From positions 1 to 53,561 of the forward strand of contig NZ_LZSQ01000054.1 of assembly GCF_001665535.1 (NCBI RefSeq): a stretch of DNA of 53,561 nucleotides, in the 5' to 3' direction. Both the position numbers and the translations under genes were made by a program. The notes under the pieces were generated by a model that saw nothing but the letters and a program-made list of their open reading frames with translations, did not search any database and was not told the DNA's origin. This document shows positions 51,645-53,561 of the stretch, piece after piece. This DNA comes from Mycobacterium sp. 852002-51961_SCH5331710 (GTDB lineage Bacteria > Actinomycetota > Actinomycetes > Mycobacteriales > Mycobacteriaceae). Each line of letters begins with the position of its first letter. Position 1 is the stretch's first letter.

Positions 51645-52513
51645 GCGCCGAACCGGTAGATGACCTCGCGAGCCAGCGATCGATATGATTGCGCCCCACC
51701 GGATTTCGGTGCCCATGTGGTGATCGGTTCACCGGCGACGCTGGTCTCGGGGAAACGCACCGTACGGGTGATGACGGTGTCGAACACGAGGTCGCCGAAG
51801 CGCTCCACTACACGGGCCATGACTTCCCGAGAGTTTACGGTGCGCGGGTCGTAGCGGGTGATCAGGATGCCGCTGATCGACAGCTTCGGGTTCAGCCGGT
51901 CGTGCACCTTGTCGACGGTGTCGGTCAGCAGTGCCAGGCCGCGCAGCGAGAAGAACTCGCACTCGGTCGGGATGATCACCCCGTCGCTGCAGGCCAAGCC
52001 GTTCACGGTGAGCAACCCGAGCGAGGGCTGGCAGTCGATCAGGACGTAGTCGTAGCGGTCCAGCACCGGGTACAGCGCACGGGCCAGCGACTGCTCGCGA
52101 CCCACCTCGTTGACCAGCTGGATCTCCGCGGCCGACAGGTCGATGTTGCTGGGCACCAGGTCGAGGTTCTTGACCCGGGTGTGGATCAGCACGTCGTCGA
52201 TCGACACCCGGGGTTCGACCAGCAGGTTGTGCACGGTGTGTTCGAGTTCGTAATGCGGCACCCCCAGCCCCGCCGAGAGCGCGCCCTGCGGGTCGAGATC
52301 GACGAGCAACACGCGGCGGCCGTACTCGGCGAGGCTGGCGCCGAGATTGATCGTCGACGTGGTCTTACCGACCCCACCCTTCTGGTTGCACATCGCGATG
52401 ACCCTGGCCGGACCGTGCGTCGTCCTCGGCTCCGGTTCGGGAATGCTCCGTGGTGGACGGCCCGTCAGGCCAAGAGGTTCCGGCGTTCCGCCGCCCCCTG
52501 CGTCGTCGCTCAT
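51641..52513 (-). CDS. ParA/Soj-family ATPase
   Basis: 290 residues. Deviant Walker A in MCNQKGGVGKTTSTINLG, Walker A' LLVDLDPQGALSAGLG, and Walker B region YDYVLIDCQPSLGLLTVNGL. ParA-type ATPase encoded at the head of the scpAB operon, not in the oriC-linked parAB pair, as for Rv1708 in M. tuberculosis (from memory). Probably helps chromosome organisation. ATG 52513; the 138-base gap upstream is shared with the divergent methyltransferase gene. Confidence 0.94.
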   Translation of the reverse strand: MSDDAGGGGTPEPLGLTGRPPRSIPEPEPRTTHGPARVIAMCNQKGGVGKTTSTINLGASLAEYGRRVLLVDLDPQGALSAGLGVPHYELEHTVHNLLVEPRVSIDDVLIHTRVKNLDLVPSNIDLSAAEIQLVNEVGREQSLARALYPVLDRYDYVLIDCQPSLGLLTVNGLACSDGVIIPTECEFFSLRGLALLTDTVDKVHDRLNPKLSISGILITRYDPRTVNSREVMARVVERFGDLVFDTVITRTVRFPETSVAGEPITTWAPKSGGAQSYRSLAREVIYRFGA

Positions 52514-52651
52514 ACCAGACCGTCGCTGGTCAGGCAGTTCACGGACATGGCGGACATCCGGGCAAGTTTAACGGCAGGAACGGCGCAGGTCAGCCAGACC
52601 CGCGGGCAACTTGAAAGCCGAATGCGCCGCATCGCGCCTTAGGCTGGCGCC

Positions 52652-53404
52652 ATGGGCTTGAAGCAACGGATTCCGCTGCTGAGATGGTCGTTCCTACGGA
52701 TGGCCGTCGGCGCGCGCAACATCTTCACGACCGGTCAGATCGGCGACGGCCGCGAGGCGGCGGCCCGCGACTACGTGCTGGCCAACGCACGGAAGGGTGA
52801 CATCGACGACGTCATCGCCACGATCGACCGGTTCGCCTATGAGAAGTCCTTCCTGATCAATGTCGGCGACGAGAAGGGTGCGATTCTCGACGCCGCGGTG
52901 CGCGGCGCGGACCCGCAATTGGTGCTCGAGCTCGGCACCTACTGCGGATACGGCGCGCTGCGACTGGCCAGGGCGGCACCGTCGGCGCGGATCTATTCGG
53001 TCGAACTCGCCGAGGCCAACGCCGAGATCGCCCGCAGCATCTGGGCGCACGCCGGTGTGGCCGACCGCGTCACCTGCGTCGTCGGCACGATCGGCGACGG
53101 CGGTCGCACGCTCGACACTCTCGCCGAACAGCACGGGTTCGGTCCCGGACTGCTCGACGTGCTGTTCCTCGACCACGATAAGGACGCGTACCTGACCGAC
53201 CTGCAGAGCATCCTGGATCGCGGCTGGCTGCACCCCGGGTCAGTCGTCGTCGCGGACAACGTCAAGGTGCCGGGCGCTCCGAAGTATCGCGAGTACATGC
53301 GCCGGCACCAGGGCAAACTGTTCGACACCGTCGAGCACAAGACCCATGCGGAGTATCAGACGATGCTCGCCGACCTGGTGCTCGAGTCGCGCTACCGGGG
53401 CTGA
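52652..53404 (+). CDS. Catechol O-methyltransferase-like SAM enzyme
   Basis: 250 residues. SAM-binding motif LVLELGTYCGYGALRLARAA and YSVELAEANAEIARSIW. The metal and catalytic region closely follows animal COMT: LFLDHDKDAYLTDLQ (Asp) and VVVADNVKVPGAPKY (Asp-Asn). It would transfer methyl to a catechol hydroxyl with Mg2+. Corresponds by position to the COMT gene between xerD and parA in M. tuberculosis (Rv1703c, from memory). ATG 52652 lies 6 bases after a TAGGCT hexamer, so the mRNA may be leaderless. Confidence 0.92.
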   Translation: MGLKQRIPLLRWSFLRMAVGARNIFTTGQIGDGREAAARDYVLANARKGDIDDVIATIDRFAYEKSFLINVGDEKGAILDAAVRGADPQLVLELGTYCGYGALRLARAAPSARIYSVELAEANAEIARSIWAHAGVADRVTCVVGTIGDGGRTLDTLAEQHGFGPGLLDVLFLDHDKDAYLTDLQSILDRGWLHPGSVVVADNVKVPGAPKYREYMRRHQGKLFDTVEHKTHAEYQTMLADLVLESRYRG

Positions 53405-53411
53405 CCTCTTT

Positions 53412-53473
53412 CGCGAGCAGACGTAAAACTGCCCTAAATCGCGGATTTTCCGGCAGTTTTGCGTCTGCTCGCG
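53412..53473. terminator. Long hairpin between methyltransferase and xerD genes
   Basis: CGCGAGCAGACGTAAAACTG... at 53412-53433 pairs with 53452-53473 over 22 positions, with one G-T wobble, around an 18-base loop. It lies 7 bases after the methyltransferase stop and 17 bases after the xerD stop on the other strand, so it serves as a bidirectional terminator. The arm word GAGCAGACG(C/T)AAAA recurs in mycobacterial intergenic regions in my recollection. Confidence 0.75.
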
Positions 53474-53489
53474 CTGGTTTTGGTGCCCC

Positions 53490-53542
53490 TCAGCGCGCCC
53501 GCGGATGGGCGCCGGCCCAGACCTCGCGCAGCGCGTTGACGG
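53490..53542 (-). CDS. xerD: Tyrosine recombinase XerD, C-terminal end only
   Basis: The last 16 codons and TGA of a minus-strand gene, cut by the contig edge. It reads VNALREVWAGAHPRAR, matching the C-terminal tail of XerD (E. coli ends LRQLHQQHHPRA). Gene order xerD-COMT-parA supports this. The catalytic residues lie outside the window. Confidence 0.75.
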
Positions 53543-53561
53543 CTGTCTCTTATACACATCT
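53543..53561. other. Tn5/Nextera mosaic-end adapter sequence (library artefact)
   Basis: CTGTCTCTTATACACATCT is the exact 19-base transposase mosaic end used in tagmentation libraries. It interrupts the xerD reading frame and is not genomic. It shows that the contig end was not trimmed. Confidence 0.97.

Overview
The window is a high-GC actinobacterial sequence and reads as a non-tuberculous, probably rapidly growing Mycobacterium (Mycolicibacterium-type). Evidence: an MmpS/MmpL lipid-transport cassette, an antigen-85 family mycolyltransferase, secreted DUF732 and cutinase proteins, an NDMA-dependent alcohol dehydrogenase, and a right-hand block (xerD tail, catechol-O-methyltransferase, parA, scpA, scpB, rluB, cmk, der) in the order and orientation I recall around Rv1701-Rv1713 of M. 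tuberculosis. No species can be named from this. The last 19 bases are the exact Tn5/Nextera mosaic end, so the right end is a library artefact and the window is probably a whole draft contig.

Layout. 1-1.1 kb: minus-strand NRPS adenylation-domain fragment, joined abruptly to the 3' part of a plus-strand exported protein; both genes lack their 5' ends at the junction (misassembly or deletion). 1.4-12.5 kb: housekeeping and conserved mycobacterial genes (LLM oxidoreductase, SnoaL, NUDIX, type II NADH dehydrogenase-like, LmeA-like, ankyrin, GDSL hydrolase, DUF732, NTF2-like, SRPBCC, antigen-85 homologue).

12.8-30.9 kb: a catabolic island. It holds ALDH, two MaoC-like proteins, SnoaL, an acyl-CoA ligase, a Rieske oxygenase, three P450s, a double-length family III CoA-transferase, a GntR regulator, an SDR, two paired amidohydrolase-fold proteins coupled to a Rieske ferredoxin, a zinc alcohol dehydrogenase and a TetR regulator. 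Two promoters 8 kb apart share a 34-bp element with 31 identical positions, so separate operons are probably co-regulated. The likely theme is oxygenation, CoA activation and side-chain processing of an alicyclic or terpenoid/steroid-like acid; no acyl-CoA dehydrogenase or thiolase is present, so the pathway is incomplete here. One amidohydrolase paralogue has lost its metal ligands.

31.0-43 kb: lipid-export region with mmpS-mmpL-DUF732-DUF5078, a DUF7159-like membrane protein, a cutinase, a second mmpL, an acyltransferase-3 membrane protein and a frameshifted flavin monooxygenase. 43-47.2 kb: small secreted or acidic proteins, a PknH-sensor-type lipoprotein, tRNA-Pro(GGG) with a broken ORF beside it, and two TauE/SafE permeases flanking a 36-codon small ORF. 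47.2-53.5 kb: the conserved der-cmk-rluB-scpB-scpA-parA operon, the methyltransferase and the xerD 3' end.

No stretch above 300 bases lacks a gene. I saw no CRISPR array, insertion sequence or intact prophage.
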